Positions 53,964 through 64,000 are shown, counted from the stretch's first letter. The stretch is 64,000 nucleotides of DNA from Acidimicrobiia bacterium (GCA_012959995.1 DUCC01000011.1:59996-123995), one strand, 5' to 3'. A program made the numbers and translations. The notes: a model not told the origin generated them from the letters alone.

Positions 53964-54701
53964 ATGCGCAAACGAATCTGCTGGACTGCTGTTTTGGTTT
54001 TGGCTCTGGCTGGTTGTTCAAGTAGCGACGTCGGACAAGACGCGCCACCAGTTGAAGTGCTTCCGTCTATGGAGGTGCCAGAGGCCACACTTTTCTCTTT
54101 GGATTTGATTGCCCAAACTCATGGCTCGACGGCCAGCATTTTGGGTTTGGGGTGTGCCCGTGCTCAACGAGGCTCCGGCTTCTTTTTGGAGTCTGGCCTT
54201 TTGGTCACGAACGCTCATGTGGTGTCGGGGGTTGACCAACCACAGGTCATGGTGGCCGGCGAGGCGGAGACTCAACCAGCGACGGTGATGGCTTTCGACC
54301 CGGTAAGCGACCTAGCTTTGTTGTCAATACCTCGCCCGCCGGCTGGCGGTTTGGCCTTACGGGAAGCACAAGACGGTCAGTTGGTAGCGCTGGTGGGCTT
54401 TGACATAAAGGGCGAAGCCCAGTGGCGGCCCGGCCGTATTGCTCAACACGTACGGGCCACCGGAAACGATATTTATGGCCAAGAGGCAAGCGGGCGCGAT
54501 GCGCTACAGGTAGCGATAGATGTTGATCAAGGACACTCTGGGTCTGCGCTAATAAACGAAAACGGGGAAGTGGTAGGGGTGGTGTTTTCTTCTACCGTTG
54601 GGGTCGAAGCGGCGGGTTACGCCGTGCAGATAACCGAGTTGCAAAACTTGGTGGCCGAGTTAACCGATGAACCCAGCGGTCCTGGGCCCTGCCGCTCTTA
54701 G
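53964..54701 (+). CDS. Trypsin-like serine protease lipoprotein
   Basis: 245 residues with a lipoprotein signal ending LALAGC (lipidated C18). The protease domain has the chymotrypsin-fold triad: H85 in VTNAHVV, D116 in DPVSDLAL, and S192 in GHSGSAL. It lacks a PDZ domain, so it resembles the protease domain of MarP more than HtrA. It starts 2 bases after trmI. It should act outside the membrane; substrates unknown. Confidence 0.85.
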   Translation: MRKRICWTAVLVLALAGCSSSDVGQDAPPVEVLPSMEVPEATLFSLDLIAQTHGSTASILGLGCARAQRGSGFFLESGLLVTNAHVVSGVDQPQVMVAGEAETQPATVMAFDPVSDLALLSIPRPPAGGLALREAQDGQLVALVGFDIKGEAQWRPGRIAQHVRATGNDIYGQEASGRDALQVAIDVDQGHSGSALINENGEVVGVVFSSTVGVEAAGYAVQITELQNLVAELTDEPSGPGPCRS

Positions 54702-54716
54702 CCCGAAACGCAAAAA

Positions 54717-54736
54717 TGAGGGGTCAAAGCCCCTCA
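54717..54736 (-). terminator. Intrinsic terminator between convergent genes
   Basis: A 7-bp stem TGAGGGG/CCCCTCA with a 6-base loop. On the minus strand it is followed by a T run (ATTTTTG), so it ends the ferredoxin transcript, 19 bases after that gene's stop codon. On the plus strand it may also stop readthrough from the protease gene. Confidence 0.78.
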
Positions 54737-54754
54737 CCTTGCAAAAACTTTTAA

Positions 54755-54991
54755 TCAGTCAACTTCGATGAAGATGCACTCGCCGGGGCACTCTTCGGCT
54801 GATTCAATGGTGGCTTCAAGTTGATCTTCAGGCAACTCAGCTAAACCTTCGGCGCCGCCGGGTTCGCTAAAAATTTTGTCGCCTTCTTTTACGTATGCCA
54901 AACCATCGTCAAGCATGGCAAAAACGGCAGGTGCGATCTCTTCGCAGAGTCCGTCGCCGGTGCAGAGATCTTGATCAATCCAAACCTTCAT
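54755..54991 (-). CDS. Ferredoxin with Asp at a cluster-ligand position
   Basis: 78 residues from the ATG at 54991. Cluster motif C10-x2-D13-x2-C16 with C68-P69, plus C72. The aspartate replaces the second cysteine of a normal [4Fe-4S] motif, as in [3Fe-4S] or Asp-ligated ferredoxins that often serve cytochromes P450. Otherwise acidic, as usual. No P450 or reductase gene is adjacent. It stands alone, divergent from arc/mpa, with its own terminator. Confidence 0.85.
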   Translation of the reverse strand: MKVWIDQDLCTGDGLCEEIAPAVFAMLDDGLAYVKEGDKIFSEPGGAEGLAELPEDQLEATIESAEECPGECIFIEVD

Positions 54992-55179
54992 AGGGGAAGG
55001 GTTCCTCTCGTAATTGGGAGACGCTATTTGCGTCACTTGAGCGACAGCCTAGCCACGGAAAGAACCAAGATAGGCACAGGGCGGTCAAGAACATCTCCTC
55101 CAAAAAGGGTATTTCTGTACCACACCGTTTGCCGGGTAAGGTCAACTAAAGCGAGAACGACAAAAAGCGGAGCAACCAC

Positions 55180-56916
55180 ATGGCCCACCAAGAAAATCCA
55201 GACATGTCATCCCAAATATTGGCGCTGCAAAATGAGTTGACTGACCTCCGCCGGCGTTTGCTTGATGCCCCTGAACGCATTGGTGTGTTAGAAGCGGAGT
55301 TGCGTCACGCTCAGCAAGACTTTAAAAAAGCCATGCAGCGCAATCAAAAACTTGATGCCACGTTAGAAGCGGCCCGAAAGCGTATTGGCGACCTTCGCCA
55401 AGAAGTAGAGCAACTGACTCAGCCGCCGTCGGCCTACGGCACGGTGGTCGCCCTTAACGACGACGCCACGGTCGATGTGCAAGCCGCCAACCGCAAAATG
55501 CGGGTCGGGGTCACTCCGGAACTCTCGGCCACCATTTCGGTCGGTCAAGAAGTTGTACTCAACGAGAGCATGAGCGTGATCATGGCTTGCCGCCCACCTT
55601 CCTTGGGTGAGGTCATGACCGTCAAAGAGTCTTTGCCCGGCGGGCCTCGGGTAGTGGTGGTGGGGCGCGGCGACGAAGAACAAGTGGTGGAACTGACCGC
55701 CGATTTGCTGAGCCCGTTGGCCCCCAAGCTCCGCAGCGGCGACTCGGTGCTGGTAGATGCACGAGCTGGATTATTGCTGGAACGCTTGCCGCGAGCCGAA
55801 GTGGAATCACTAATTTTAGAAGAAGTACCGGATGTTACCTATGAAGATGTCGGCGGTTTAGATCAACAAATAGAAAAAATAATAGATGCGGTAGAACTGC
55901 CATTCCTTCATAAAGAACTTTTTGCCGAATACGAACTTCCGGCCCCCAAAGGGATTTTACTTTACGGCCCTCCAGGGTGTGGAAAAACGTTAATCGCTAA
56001 AGCAGTGGCCAACTCGTTGGCCCGCAAAGTGAGCGAGGTTTCGGGAGACGAAAACGCTCGGAGTTATTTCCTCAACATCAAGGGCCCAGAGTTGCTCAAC
56101 AAATACGTGGGGGAAACCGAGCGGCAGATTCGCCTGATTTTTGAACGAGCCCGAGAAAAATCTGAACAAGGCTGGCCGGTCATTGTTTTCTTCGACGAAA
56201 TGGAATCTTTGTTTCGTACCCGAGGCACCGGGATTAGTTCAGACATGGAATCCACCATCGTGCCACAACTGTTGGCAGAAATCGATGGAGTAGAAACCCT
56301 AAGTAATGTCATTGTCATTGGTGCATCTAACCGCGAAGACCTTATTGACCCGGCCATTTTGCGGCCCGGTCGCCTCGACGTAAAAATACGTATCGAACGG
56401 CCCGACGAAATGGCGGCGTCACGTATTTTTGCTCGCTACCTGGTGGCTGAACTCCCGTTGGCCGAAGAATTGGTGGAAACCCTCGGCGGGGGAGACCGAA
56501 ACAAAACGGTCTTGGCCATGATTGAAAAAACCGTAGAAACCATGTACAGCTCTCACGAGAACAACCGTTTTTTAGAAGTCACCTACCAAAACGGCGACAA
56601 AGAAGTGCTCTACTTCCGAGACTTCGCCTCGGGGGCCATGGTAGAAAATATTGTACGCCGAGCCAAGGCGCTGGCCATAAAACGCCAGTTGGCTGGCGGC
56701 TTTTTAGGTATTCACACCGATGATTTGACGCATGCGGTGCGTCAAGAATTTAAAGAACACGAAGACCTCCCTAACACCACCAATCCTGATGATTGGGCTA
56801 AAGTCTCCGGCAAAAAAGGCGAACGTATTGTTTATGTGCGCACCCTGATTACCGAACATCAAAACGAAGGTGGCGGCCGGGCCATCGACGGAGTAACCAC
56901 CGGCCAATACCTGTAG
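55180..56916 (+). CDS. arc: Proteasome-associated AAA ATPase ARC/Mpa
   Basis: Hexameric unfoldase that takes pupylated proteins to the 20S proteasome. 578 residues; GCGGAG precedes the ATG. N-terminal coiled coil (about 10-80) that binds Pup, two OB-like domains (about 85-205), and an AAA module with Walker A GPPGCGKT at 263-270 and Walker [10 protein letters not shown]. The C-terminal GQYL carries the penultimate tyrosine that docks into the PrcA ring. It heads the Pup-proteasome gene set; dop begins 18 bases later. Confidence 0.97.
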   Translation: MAHQENPDMSSQILALQNELTDLRRRLLDAPERIGVLEAELRHAQQDFKKAMQRNQKLDATLEAARKRIGDLRQEVEQLTQPPSAYGTVVALNDDATVDVQAANRKMRVGVTPELSATISVGQEVVLNESMSVIMACRPPSLGEVMTVKESLPGGPRVVVVGRGDEEQVVELTADLLSPLAPKLRSGDSVLVDARAGLLLERLPRAEVESLILEEVPDVTYEDVGGLDQQIEKIIDAVELPFLHKELFAEYELPAPKGILLYGPPGCGKTLIAKAVANSLARKVSEVSGDENARSYFLNIKGPELLNKYVGETERQIRLIFERAREKSEQGWPVIVFFDEMESLFRTRGTGISSDMESTIVPQLLAEIDGVETLSNVIVIGASNREDLIDPAILRPGRLDVKIRIERPDEMAASRIFARYLVAELPLAEELVETLGGGDRNKTVLAMIEKTVETMYSSHENNRFLEVTYQNGDKEVLYFRDFASGAMVENIVRRAKALAIKRQLAGGFLGIHTDDLTHAVRQEFKEHEDLPNTTNPDDWAKVSGKKGERIVYVRTLITEHQNEGGGRAIDGVTTGQYL

Positions 56917-56934
56917 GCCTCGGCTTGCTCCGCT

Positions 56935-58461
56935 ATGTCTGTTGACAAAATCCTTGGAATAGAAACCGAATACGGAATCGTCCATCGCGGGGTGCCCGGC
57001 CCCGATCCGATTAGTGCCTCGGCGCTACTCATCAACGCTTACCTTGACCAGGTTTCGGCGGCCTCTCGGGGCCCTAATGCTCCACGCCCTGGTTGGGATT
57101 TTGTTGGTGAAAGCCCAGACCACGATGCCCGTGGTTTTGTCGCGGTCGACGGGCGGTCGCCGGCCATTGAAATGCACATGGTGAATGCGGTGCTAACCAA
57201 CGGGGCGCGTTATTACGTTGATCACGCTCACCCCGAAATGAGTTCCCCGGAGTGCGCCGACCCGTTAAGTGCCGTCCTCTATGACCAAGCCAGTGACCAC
57301 ATCATGGTGGCTTCTATGGAAGCAGCGAAAGAGGTACTCCCAGAGGGTCAAGAGTTGGTGGTTTACAAAAATAACTCAGATGGAAAGGGCAACAGTTATG
57401 GGTGCCACGAAAACTATTTAGTAGACCGGGCGGTGCCCTTCGAACAAATAGTGTTACACGCCACCGCTCACTTTGTGAGTCGACAAATATTTACTGGAGC
57501 AGGAAAAGTGGGGTGCGAAATGCCGGGGAGTAGCCGCCACCAAGTGCCGTTTCAAATCACCCAACGAGCTGACTTTTTTGAAGAACCCGTCGGGTTAGAA
57601 ACAACCCTTAAGCGCCCCATAATCAATACGCGCGATGAGCCGCACGCCGACCCTTTGCGCTACCGGCGTTTGCATGTCATCGTGGGCGACGCCAACCTTT
57701 GTCAGGTAGCGACCTTCCTAAAAGTCGGAACCACGGCGCTGCTGTTAGCCATGGTTGAAGAAGGAATGCTCGACCAGGGAGTTCATTTTGCCGACCCAGT
57801 GCGAGCCCTGCAACAGGTTTCTTTTGACCTCACCTTGCGGCAACCACTCTTACTGGAAGACGGCACCACAGTGACGGCGCTGTCTTTGCAATGGAGCTAT
57901 TACGAAAAAGCAGTCAAATATCTTGAACGTTTTGGCAACAAAAAAGTGGGCGGGGCCACCGTCGAATTAGTTATGGAACGTTGGAGTGAAGTGCTTACGG
58001 CATTGGAACAAAGCGACCGCTCGCCGCTCATCGGGGTAGTGGATTGGGTCACCAAACAGCATCTCCTGACTGCCTATCAAGAACGGCAAGGCTTGGCCGC
58101 CGGCGACATCCGCTTAGCCGCCGTTGATTTGCAATATCACGATTTACGTCCCGCCCGTTCACTTTTTGCCCGTTTGGGAGCCGAAACTCTGGTGGACCAA
58201 CGGCAAGTGGCGACGGCCATGCTTCATCCCCCGAAAGAAACCAGAGCATATTTTCGCGGCCGGTGCCTTGAAAAGTGGCCCGACCAGGTGGTGGCCGCCA
58301 ACTGGGATTCGTTGGTCTTCGAAACTGGCCAAACAAACTTGCAACGGATCCCCATGATGGAACCCACCCGAGGCACCGAAAAACATGTTGGTTCGTTGCT
58401 CGATCAATGCGCTACCGTAATTGAGCTACTTGACCACCTAAAAGCAGGCGACCCGGTCTAG
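56935..58461 (+). CDS. dop: Pup deamidase/depupylase Dop
   Basis: Removes Pup from substrates and, where Pup ends in Gln, deamidates it. 508 residues. The ATP/Mg site starts with GIETEYG (E10, E12), and the catalytic aspartate is D96 in YYVDHAHPE. The Dop-specific loop absent from PafA is visible at about 43-66 ([13 protein letters not shown] and DHDARGF). Since the Pup here already ends in Glu, depupylation is probably the only needed activity. Followed 29 bases later by pup. Confidence 0.96.
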   Translation: MSVDKILGIETEYGIVHRGVPGPDPISASALLINAYLDQVSAASRGPNAPRPGWDFVGESPDHDARGFVAVDGRSPAIEMHMVNAVLTNGARYYVDHAHPEMSSPECADPLSAVLYDQASDHIMVASMEAAKEVLPEGQELVVYKNNSDGKGNSYGCHENYLVDRAVPFEQIVLHATAHFVSRQIFTGAGKVGCEMPGSSRHQVPFQITQRADFFEEPVGLETTLKRPIINTRDEPHADPLRYRRLHVIVGDANLCQVATFLKVGTTALLLAMVEEGMLDQGVHFADPVRALQQVSFDLTLRQPLLLEDGTTVTALSLQWSYYEKAVKYLERFGNKKVGGATVELVMERWSEVLTALEQSDRSPLIGVVDWVTKQHLLTAYQERQGLAAGDIRLAAVDLQYHDLRPARSLFARLGAETLVDQRQVATAMLHPPKETRAYFRGRCLEKWPDQVVAANWDSLVFETGQTNLQRIPMMEPTRGTEKHVGSLLDQCATVIELLDHLKAGDPV

Positions 58462-58490
58462 TCTCAAGTCAACAGACGAGGAGAGAAAAC

Positions 58491-58694
58491 ATGCCCGAGC
58501 AAGAACAACAACGAAAAAACGCGGCCACCTCGCGAGAAGACTTTGAACAAGAGGACCCCACCCCTGGGGCATCTGGTGAACAAGGAGCGCAATTAAAGGC
58601 CGAACTCGATGACCTCCTTGACGAGATTGATGAAGTACTCGAAAGTAATGCCGAAGAGTTTGTAAAAAGCTATGTACAGAAAGGCGGCGAGTAG
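58491..58694 (+). CDS. pup: Prokaryotic ubiquitin-like protein Pup, ending in GGE
   Basis: 67 residues, intrinsically disordered N-terminal half, then the ARC-binding helix region ([19 protein letters not shown]) and the C-terminus [10 protein letters not shown]. The terminal glutamate is coded directly, so PafA can use it without deamidation. GGAGAG precedes the ATG. The last 23 bases overlap the prcB start, giving tight coupling between tag and protease. Confidence 0.97.
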   Translation: MPEQEQQRKNAATSREDFEQEDPTPGASGEQGAQLKAELDDLLDEIDEVLESNAEEFVKSYVQKGGE

Positions 58695-59514
58695 TCGCCC
58701 CGAGTGGGAAGATACTCTTCAACCCGTGACCCTTCCTTTCTTTACCCCATCTGACGACCCCGGCCCCGATTTTGTTGGGCTGCTGCGTACCCTCAAACGT
58801 CAGCCAGACCTCGGTGACGCCGCTCTAGACCCGGCACAAATAACCCACGCCACCACCGTGGTGGCTATACGCATCGACGATGGCGTCGTTATGGCTGGGG
58901 ATCGCCGCGCTACTTCTGGGCATCTCATCAGCCACCGAAACATTGAAAAAGTTTTCCCCGCTGACGGGCTTTCTGGTGTAGCGATCGCCGGGGCCGCTGG
59001 CCCAGCGATGGAAATGGTGCGCCTCTTCCAGTTGCAACTCGAACACTACGAAAAGGTAGAAGGCAACCCCCTGAGCCTGGAAGGGAAAGCGAACCAACTC
59101 AGCCAAATGGTGCGCAACAATCTTCCGGCGGCCATGCAAGGCCTCGGGGTGGTGCCGTTGTTTGCCGGGTACGACGTTCAAGAAGAAAAAGGCCGTCTCT
59201 TTCAATACGACATCACCGGCGGCCGCTACGAAGAACGAAACTACGGAGCCTCAGGTTCGGGCAGTTTGCATGCCGGCACCGTGATAAAACTCCGCCACAA
59301 CGGAAACCTAAAACAAAGCGAGGCCATTGACTTGGCCATTGAGTCACTCTTTCATGCCGCCGACGAAGACAGCGCAACCGGAGGCCCGGACCCCGTTCGG
59401 GGTATTTATCCGGTGGTGGCGGCCATAACCAAAGACGGTTTTGCCCGGGTGCCCGATGCAGAAATCGCTACTCGTACCGGCGCTATCCTGGACAACCTGA
59501 TCGGGGGCGCCTAA
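58672..59514 (+). CDS. prcB: 20S proteasome beta subunit
   Basis: Catalytic subunit of the proteasome. 280 residues including a propeptide of about 60. The mature N-terminal threonine is expected at T61 in [10 protein letters not shown], followed by [13 protein letters not shown]. The residue before the cleavage site is Ala60 rather than the usual Gly. The ATG lies inside pup; the alternative GTG at 58726 would shorten the propeptide by 18 residues. The stop overlaps the prcA start (TAATG). Confidence 0.96.
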   Translation: MYRKAASSRPEWEDTLQPVTLPFFTPSDDPGPDFVGLLRTLKRQPDLGDAALDPAQITHATTVVAIRIDDGVVMAGDRRATSGHLISHRNIEKVFPADGLSGVAIAGAAGPAMEMVRLFQLQLEHYEKVEGNPLSLEGKANQLSQMVRNNLPAAMQGLGVVPLFAGYDVQEEKGRLFQYDITGGRYEERNYGASGSGSLHAGTVIKLRHNGNLKQSEAIDLAIESLFHAADEDSATGGPDPVRGIYPVVAAITKDGFARVPDAEIATRTGAILDNLIGGA

Positions 59515-60197
59515 TGAACATGCCGATGTATGTTTCGCCAGAACAGGTAATGAAAGATCGGGCCGACTACGCCCGCAAAGGAATCGCCCGTGGACGAGCT
59601 GCCGTAGGAGTAACCTACGCCGACGGCGTTTTGCTTTGCGCCGAAAACCCTTCGAACACTTTGCGCAAAGTCAGCGAAATCTATGACCGCATTGGTTTCA
59701 TAGGCGTAGGAAAATACAACGAGTTTGACCAAATGCGGGTTGCGGGGGTACGCCACGCCGACCTCAAGGGTTACTCCTTTAGCCGCCAAGATGTAGACGC
59801 CCGTTGGTTAGCCAACCAGTACGCCCAAACGCTGGGCCAATATTTCACCCACGAAATGAAGCCCTTAGAGGTGGAGCTTTTGGTGGCCGAAATGGGCGAG
59901 GAAGCAGCCGGCGATCAGATTTTCCATTTGCTTTACGATGGGACGGTAATGGACACGAAATCTTTCGTGGTGACGGGGGGAGAGGCCGAAGCGATTCGAG
60001 GCCGCATGGAAGAGACCTGGCAAGCAGAAGCACCGCTGGGCTCCGCTTTACAACAAGCAGTTGCCGCCTTGGCAGGCCCCGAGCGAACTTTGGGAGCCGA
60101 TGACCTTGAAGTAGCAGTTTTAGCTCGCCACAATGGACGCCGGGCCTTTCGTCGCATCGAAGGCGCGCCGCTCGTGGCATTGCTTAGCGAAGCCTAG
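59514..60197 (+). CDS. prcA: 20S proteasome alpha subunit
   Basis: Structural ring that gates the proteasome and docks ARC. 227 residues. N-terminus [23 protein letters not shown] matches the gate and first helix of actinobacterial Prc[21 protein letters not shown] and [12 protein letters not shown] follow. The C-terminal RRAFRRIEG segment is conserved. It is one base overlapped with prcB and 5 bases ahead of pafA. Confidence 0.96.
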   Translation: MNMPMYVSPEQVMKDRADYARKGIARGRAAVGVTYADGVLLCAENPSNTLRKVSEIYDRIGFIGVGKYNEFDQMRVAGVRHADLKGYSFSRQDVDARWLANQYAQTLGQYFTHEMKPLEVELLVAEMGEEAAGDQIFHLLYDGTVMDTKSFVVTGGEAEAIRGRMEETWQAEAPLGSALQQAVAALAGPERTLGADDLEVAVLARHNGRRAFRRIEGAPLVALLSEA

Positions 60198-60202
60198 GCC
60201 TT

Positions 60203-61561
60203 ATGCAGCGCCGCATTTACGGCATTGAAACCGAATACGGCATCACCTGCACCCTTGACGGCCAGCGCCGCCTCAGCCCCGATGAAGTAGCCCGTTACCT
60301 TTTTCGTCGCGTGGTTTCGTGGGGAAAAAGCTCCAACGTGTTTTTAGCTAACGGGTCACGGCTTTACCTTGATGTCGGTTCGCACCCCGAGTACGCCACT
60401 CCAGAATGCGACTCAGTGCGTGAGGCCATCGCCCACGACAAGGCGGGTGAACGGATTTTGGAACAACTTTTACAAAGTGCCGAAGAAAAACTTCACGAAG
60501 AGGGCATCGAGGGCGACATTCATCTTTTTCGCAACAACACCGATTCCGCAGGTAACTCTTACGGCTGCCACGAAAACTATTTGACCCCTCGTGAAGAAGG
60601 CCCCGAGCGGTACAGCCAAGTATTGATCCCGTTTTTGGTAAGTCGGCAAATCTATGCCGGAGCCGGAAAAGTATTGCAGACCGCACGCGGTGCCATGTAC
60701 TGCTTAAGCCAGCGGGCTGACCACGTGTGGGAAGACATGTCGAGTGCCACCACCCGATCGCGTCCCATTATTAATTCGCGTGACGAGCCCCATGCCGATG
60801 CGGCGCTTTATCGACGACTCCATGTGATCGTGGGCGACTCCAACATGAGCGAATATGCGGGTTTTTTAAAAATGGCTGCCTGCGGATTAATTTTGCGCAT
60901 GTTGGAGGACCCTGCAGTGGTCATGCGTGACATGACTTTAGAAAACCCTATTCGCGCTATTCGAGAAATAAGCCACGACATCACCTGTCAACGGACGGTG
61001 CGTTTAGCCAACGGCCGTGAGCTGAGGGCGCTGGATATTCAGCGCGAGTTTTTAGACCGAGCCATCCGTTTTAGCGAACACCATGACATGAGCGAGGAAG
61101 AAACAAAAGCCCTGGCCATGTGGGAGCACTGCCTTACGGCTATCGAAGATGACCCCTTGACTTTGGAAAAAGAATGCGACTGGGTGGCTAAGTATTTGTT
61201 AATTGAGCGTTACCGAGAACGCCACGGATTGTCTCTGGCCGATGCCCAGGTCGCGTTGATAGATCTCCAATATCATGAGGTCGCCCGCCGCCGGGGGCTT
61301 TACTATCGGCTGCAGGAACGGGAAATGGTGGAACGAGTGCTCAGCGATGACGAAATAACCCATGCGGTGGAATGGGCGCCACAAACCACTCGGGCTCGCC
61401 TGCGCGGCGAGTTCATTCGCCGAGCCAAGGAACAACGACGCGACTACACCGTGGACTGGGTTCACCTAAAACTCAATGATGAGGCACAGCGAACGGTGCT
61501 GTGCAAAGATCCCTTTCGTTCCGAAGATGAGCGGGTCAACAAGCTCATCAATTCGCTATGA
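60203..61561 (+). CDS. pafA: Pup--protein ligase PafA
   Basis: Joins the C-terminal glutamate of Pup to substrate lysines, using ATP. 452 residues. The active site has GIETEYG (E9) and D57 in [26 protein letters not shown] and [10 protein letters not shown] are shared with Dop, but the Dop loop is absent, which tells the two apart. C-terminal domain present and complete. Followed by pafB after 33 bases. Confidence 0.97.
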   Translation: MQRRIYGIETEYGITCTLDGQRRLSPDEVARYLFRRVVSWGKSSNVFLANGSRLYLDVGSHPEYATPECDSVREAIAHDKAGERILEQLLQSAEEKLHEEGIEGDIHLFRNNTDSAGNSYGCHENYLTPREEGPERYSQVLIPFLVSRQIYAGAGKVLQTARGAMYCLSQRADHVWEDMSSATTRSRPIINSRDEPHADAALYRRLHVIVGDSNMSEYAGFLKMAACGLILRMLEDPAVVMRDMTLENPIRAIREISHDITCQRTVRLANGRELRALDIQREFLDRAIRFSEHHDMSEEETKALAMWEHCLTAIEDDPLTLEKECDWVAKYLLIERYRERHGLSLADAQVALIDLQYHEVARRRGLYYRLQEREMVERVLSDDEITHAVEWAPQTTRARLRGEFIRRAKEQRRDYTVDWVHLKLNDEAQRTVLCKDPFRSEDERVNKLINSL

Positions 61562-61594
61562 GCAGGCGTCGCCCGCGAGGCCTAAAGTAGAAAA

Positions 61595-62500
61595 ATGAGC
61601 AAACTTGAACGATTGCTGAACTTGGTTGCGGCCTTGCTAAACACCAACCGCCCGTTGCCCCGAGAAGAACTTTTTGAAGGCATGCAAGGCGCATACTCCG
61701 ATGACCCCGAGACTGCTCGACGGGCCTTTGAGCGTGACAAAGATGAACTAAAAGCTCTGGGCATCCCCATCGAATATGAGGAGATTTTGCGAAGCGAGGG
61801 AGCTAAAGGGGGCTACCTGATTCGTCAAGAATCTTTTTCTGGTAAAGGCCCCGACCTGGCCCCCGATGAACTGTCCGCTCTGCACGTGGCAGCCAACTTG
61901 GTTCGCTTGCGTGCTGACCCACTTTGGCCTTTGGGCGGTGACCCGGGCGGTGAAGATCGGCCCGCCCCGGTGGCAGAATTAATCGGCGACGATCGGGTAG
62001 CGAACCTTCTGCAAGCAGTGGCCGAGCGCCACGAGGTGACTTTTCTTTACCAAAACGGCCAACGAGCGCTTCAGCCTTACCGATTGTCTTTTAGCCGAGG
62101 TCGCTGGTATTTGAGCGGCTGGGATAAAGACCGGCAAGCCGAACGAAGTTTTCGGGTAGACCGCATTGATGGCGCCGTAAAGTTGGGGGCCGCTGAGTCC
62201 TTTGATCGTCCTCCGGCTCGTTTGGAATCAGCCGATGACCAGCCATGGCGTTACGGCCCGGGAGACACCATCAAAGCCACCGTGGCGGTAGATGCGGTAC
62301 ATGCCACTTGGATAAAAAACTTTTTAGGGGAAAGCGCGGTAAAAGAAGAACACGCTGATGGTTCGCTGCTGATCGAAGAAGAAGTTGTGAACAAAGAGGC
62401 CTTCCGGTCGTTTGTTTTGACCTTTCTTGATGGCGCAGAGATTTTGAGCCCGCCAGAACTTCGTCAAGACATGAAGGATTGGCTGGAGGCACTCCAATGA
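61595..62500 (+). CDS. pafB: WYL-domain regulator PafB
   Basis: 301 residues. N-terminal winged helix (SKLERLLNLVAALLNTNRPL), a WYL domain in the middle (RWYLSGWDKDRQAERSFRVDRI) and a C-terminal WCX-type extension. With PafC it forms a transcription factor that in mycobacteria drives the LexA-independent DNA-damage response. Its stop overlaps the pafC start (ATGA), and co-translation suits a heterodimer. Confidence 0.93.
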   Translation: MSKLERLLNLVAALLNTNRPLPREELFEGMQGAYSDDPETARRAFERDKDELKALGIPIEYEEILRSEGAKGGYLIRQESFSGKGPDLAPDELSALHVAANLVRLRADPLWPLGGDPGGEDRPAPVAELIGDDRVANLLQAVAERHEVTFLYQNGQRALQPYRLSFSRGRWYLSGWDKDRQAERSFRVDRIDGAVKLGAAESFDRPPARLESADDQPWRYGPGDTIKATVAVDAVHATWIKNFLGESAVKEEHADGSLLIEEEVVNKEAFRSFVLTFLDGAEILSPPELRQDMKDWLEALQ

Positions 62501-63480
62501 CACGCCTGAGCGCCCAAGACCGTTTGCGTCGCATTTTGGCCATCATCCCGTGGGTAGTAGATAGGGATGGGGCGGAACTCTCGGAGATCGCCGAACGCTT
62601 TAACTATCCAGAGAGAATGCTGCTTCCTGATTTGGAAAATGTTGTGGGCATGGTCGGGGTGGCGCCTTTTGGACCGGGCGACATGATCGAGGTAATGGTT
62701 GATGATGGTTTCGTGCAAATTGGCTACGCCGACTGGTTCTCGCGCCCACTTCGGTTGACGCCGGCGGAACTTTTAGAGCTCATAGCTGCTGGGAAATCGG
62801 TTGCCGTGTTAGCCGACCAAGAGCAGTTGGGGTCACTGGAACGCGGGCTAACCAAAATGGCGGTAGCGCTAGGCCAAGGCGCCCAAGAGGCCATAGATGT
62901 GCGTTTAGGCACTGGAGACGGAGATGTCCTGGGGGCCTTTCGTCGAGCGGGAGAAAAAGGTCAAGTTTTGTCTATTGACTATTACTCCTTTGGGCGCAAT
63001 GAGAGCCAAAGCCGGCAGGTGGAACCGCATCGCTTGTTTGCTGATAAAGGCCATTGGTATGCCGAAGCCTTTTGTCAACTGCGTACCGAGATTCGTTTGT
63101 TCCGCCTTGATCGGGTGCGTGACTTCAGCGAAACCGACCAAACGTTTACGCCCGTACTTGACAGGGCCCCGATCGGTGAGGTTTTCCCCGTTGACGAAAA
63201 AATGGCCGAAGTGGTTCTCCGTCTTGCTCCGGCCGCTCAATGGGTGGTTGGCGAATACCCGCATCATGAGGCGACGGAGGACGATAAAGGCCGATGGACG
63301 GTGCGGCTACCGGTGGCTTCACCTGCTTGGTTGGCCCGACTTTTGTTGCGTCTCGGCCCTCAAGTAGAGATTCTGGAAGCGCCCCAAGAACTCGGAGAAG
63401 ATCTTCGTTCAAAAGCCGCCAGTCGAGTACTGGACCGCATGAATCAAGAGCGACACCTCTCGGGGTCTTCCGGGGGCTAG
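62497..63480 (+). CDS. pafC: WYL-domain regulator PafC
   Basis: 327 residues starting at the ATG overlapping the pafB stop. Winged helix (AQDRLRRILAIIPWVVDRDG), then a WYL domain with HWYAEAFCQLRTEIRLFRLDRV and a C-terminal domain. Partner of PafB. No tat genes follow, unlike in mycobacteria; a signal peptidase gene comes next. Confidence 0.93.
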   Translation: MTRLSAQDRLRRILAIIPWVVDRDGAELSEIAERFNYPERMLLPDLENVVGMVGVAPFGPGDMIEVMVDDGFVQIGYADWFSRPLRLTPAELLELIAAGKSVAVLADQEQLGSLERGLTKMAVALGQGAQEAIDVRLGTGDGDVLGAFRRAGEKGQVLSIDYYSFGRNESQSRQVEPHRLFADKGHWYAEAFCQLRTEIRLFRLDRVRDFSETDQTFTPVLDRAPIGEVFPVDEKMAEVVLRLAPAAQWVVGEYPHHEATEDDKGRWTVRLPVASPAWLARLLLRLGPQVEILEAPQELGEDLRSKAASRVLDRMNQERHLSGSSGG

Positions 63481-63502
63481 GTTGCTCAGAGTGGATGATG
63501 AA

Positions 63503-64000
63503 ATGAACCAAGGCGGCCCAACAGAAAACCCTGACCACTCATCGGACTCTCCGATGGAGGATGGATGGGCTGACGACATCTTGGCTCGCGCTAAAGAACG
63601 AGCTGCGGGAAAAGAACCAGAAGCACCGGGGTCGCCAGAGGCCACTCCCGATGCGGGAGAATCTGCATCGCCGGTTGCCCCGCCTGTTTCAGAGCGGCCT
63701 TCTCCGGCACCGGTAATGCCATCTGCGTCGGCAACGGTGCCTCCGGTTACCCAGTCGCCACAGGCGATAGTTGAGGAAGAGGATTTCGACCTTGGACTTC
63801 CAGGGGCTTTTGCTACCACGGTGCGCGGAGTACTGGAATGGGTCGGGGTGATTGCCGGAGCGTTCGTGGTCGCCCTGGTGGTAAAAACATTCTTATTCCA
63901 GGCCTATTACATTCCGTCGCCTTCCATGGAAGCCACGTTGGAAATTAGCGACCGAATAATGGTAAATAAACTTAGCTACCAACTGCACGATGTAAACCGG
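63503..64000 (+). CDS. lepB: Signal peptidase I (3' end missing)
   Basis: Cleaves signal peptides at the outer face of the membrane. The frame is open to the window end (166 codons seen). A long N-terminal region of about 110 residues rich in Pro, Ala, Ser and Glu precedes a membrane span (VIAGAFVVALVVKTFLF). The catalytic serine follows in IPSPSMEATLEISDRIMVNKL-type sequence. Possible starts are GTG 63491 or ATG 63503. The lysine-containing box lies outside the window. Confidence 0.88.
   Translation, partial: MNQGGPTENPDHSSDSPMEDGWADDILARAKERAAGKEPEAPGSPEATPDAGESASPVAPPVSERPSPAPVMPSASATVPPVTQSPQAIVEEEDFDLGLPGAFATTVRGVLEWVGVIAGAFVVALVVKTFLFQAYYIPSPSMEATLEISDRIMVNKLSYQLHDVNR

Noticed and set aside
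55545..55810. Minus-strand frames inside arc/mpa
   Set aside because: They are shadows of a well-conserved gene on the plus strand, as are most opposite-strand frames in the window.

Overview
This window reads as a chromosomal segment of an actinobacterium (Actinomycetota). The evidence is a complete Pup-proteasome locus, a mycothione-reductase-like enzyme, a fused FO synthase for coenzyme F420, and several gene orders that match mycobacterial ones. By eye the base composition is moderate rather than very GC-rich, and coding density is high. With the ThiS-like/TtuA pair this makes me favour a deep-branching, Acidimicrobiia-like lineage over a mycobacterium or streptomycete; that placement is inference. 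No transposase, prophage, tRNA, rRNA or CRISPR array was recognised.

Layout. (1) 1-2996: 3' part of prfB, then ftsE-ftsX (cell division) and a Rieske protein. (2) 2993-8366: a methyltransferase, a lipoprotein on the other strand, an unknown one-span membrane protein and a DUF2079 membrane protein. (3) 8363-14213: HIT hydrolase, phosphatidyltransferase, and a cluster gcvH - zinc-ribbon GarA-like FHA protein - MerR - hpt - bifunctional nuclease - MerR - PD-(D/E)XK-like protein - gcvT. This resembles mycobacterial Rv1826-Rv1830 with hpt inserted. (4) 14214-23250: class II aldolase family protein, aroC, acyl-CoA synthetase, SDR, mycothione reductase and gcvP, the last preceded by a tandem glycine riboswitch. 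(5) 23429-29641: a nucleotidyltransferase, a 5'-nucleotidase, a small membrane protein with its own terminator, an FAD oxidoreductase and two GT-C glycosyltransferases. (6) 29642-30483: an ~840-bp stretch without a credible gene, dense in hairpins; it is the least explained part of the window.

(7) 30484-37738: CopD-like membrane protein, glycerophosphodiesterase, a pyruvate kinase with the K+-independent signature, mobA, rhodanese, RNase D, a 56-aa acidic protein and a ClC channel. (8) 37825-41524: glcDEF (glycolate oxidase) plus a 67-aa protein. (9) 41521-49710: LOG-family protein, fbiC with an overlapping HxlR regulator, tal, tkt and a FIST-domain protein. (10) 49829-53961: a D,D-carboxypeptidase and a run of overlapping small genes ending in a ThiS-like protein, TtuA and TrmI, probably a tRNA T-loop modification operon. 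(11) 53964-64000: serine protease lipoprotein, ferredoxin, then arc(mpa)-dop-pup-prcB-prcA-pafA-pafB-pafC and the start of a signal peptidase I.

How the genes work together: glycine degradation (gcvH, gcvT, gcvP) is divided between two loci, with the riboswitch seen only at gcvP. Two ubiquitin-like systems lie about 6 kb apart: the ThiS-like/TtuA sulfur relay and Pup. The Pup locus has everything needed for ligation (PafA), removal (Dop), unfolding (ARC/Mpa) and degradation (PrcA/PrcB), plus the PafBC DNA-damage regulator.
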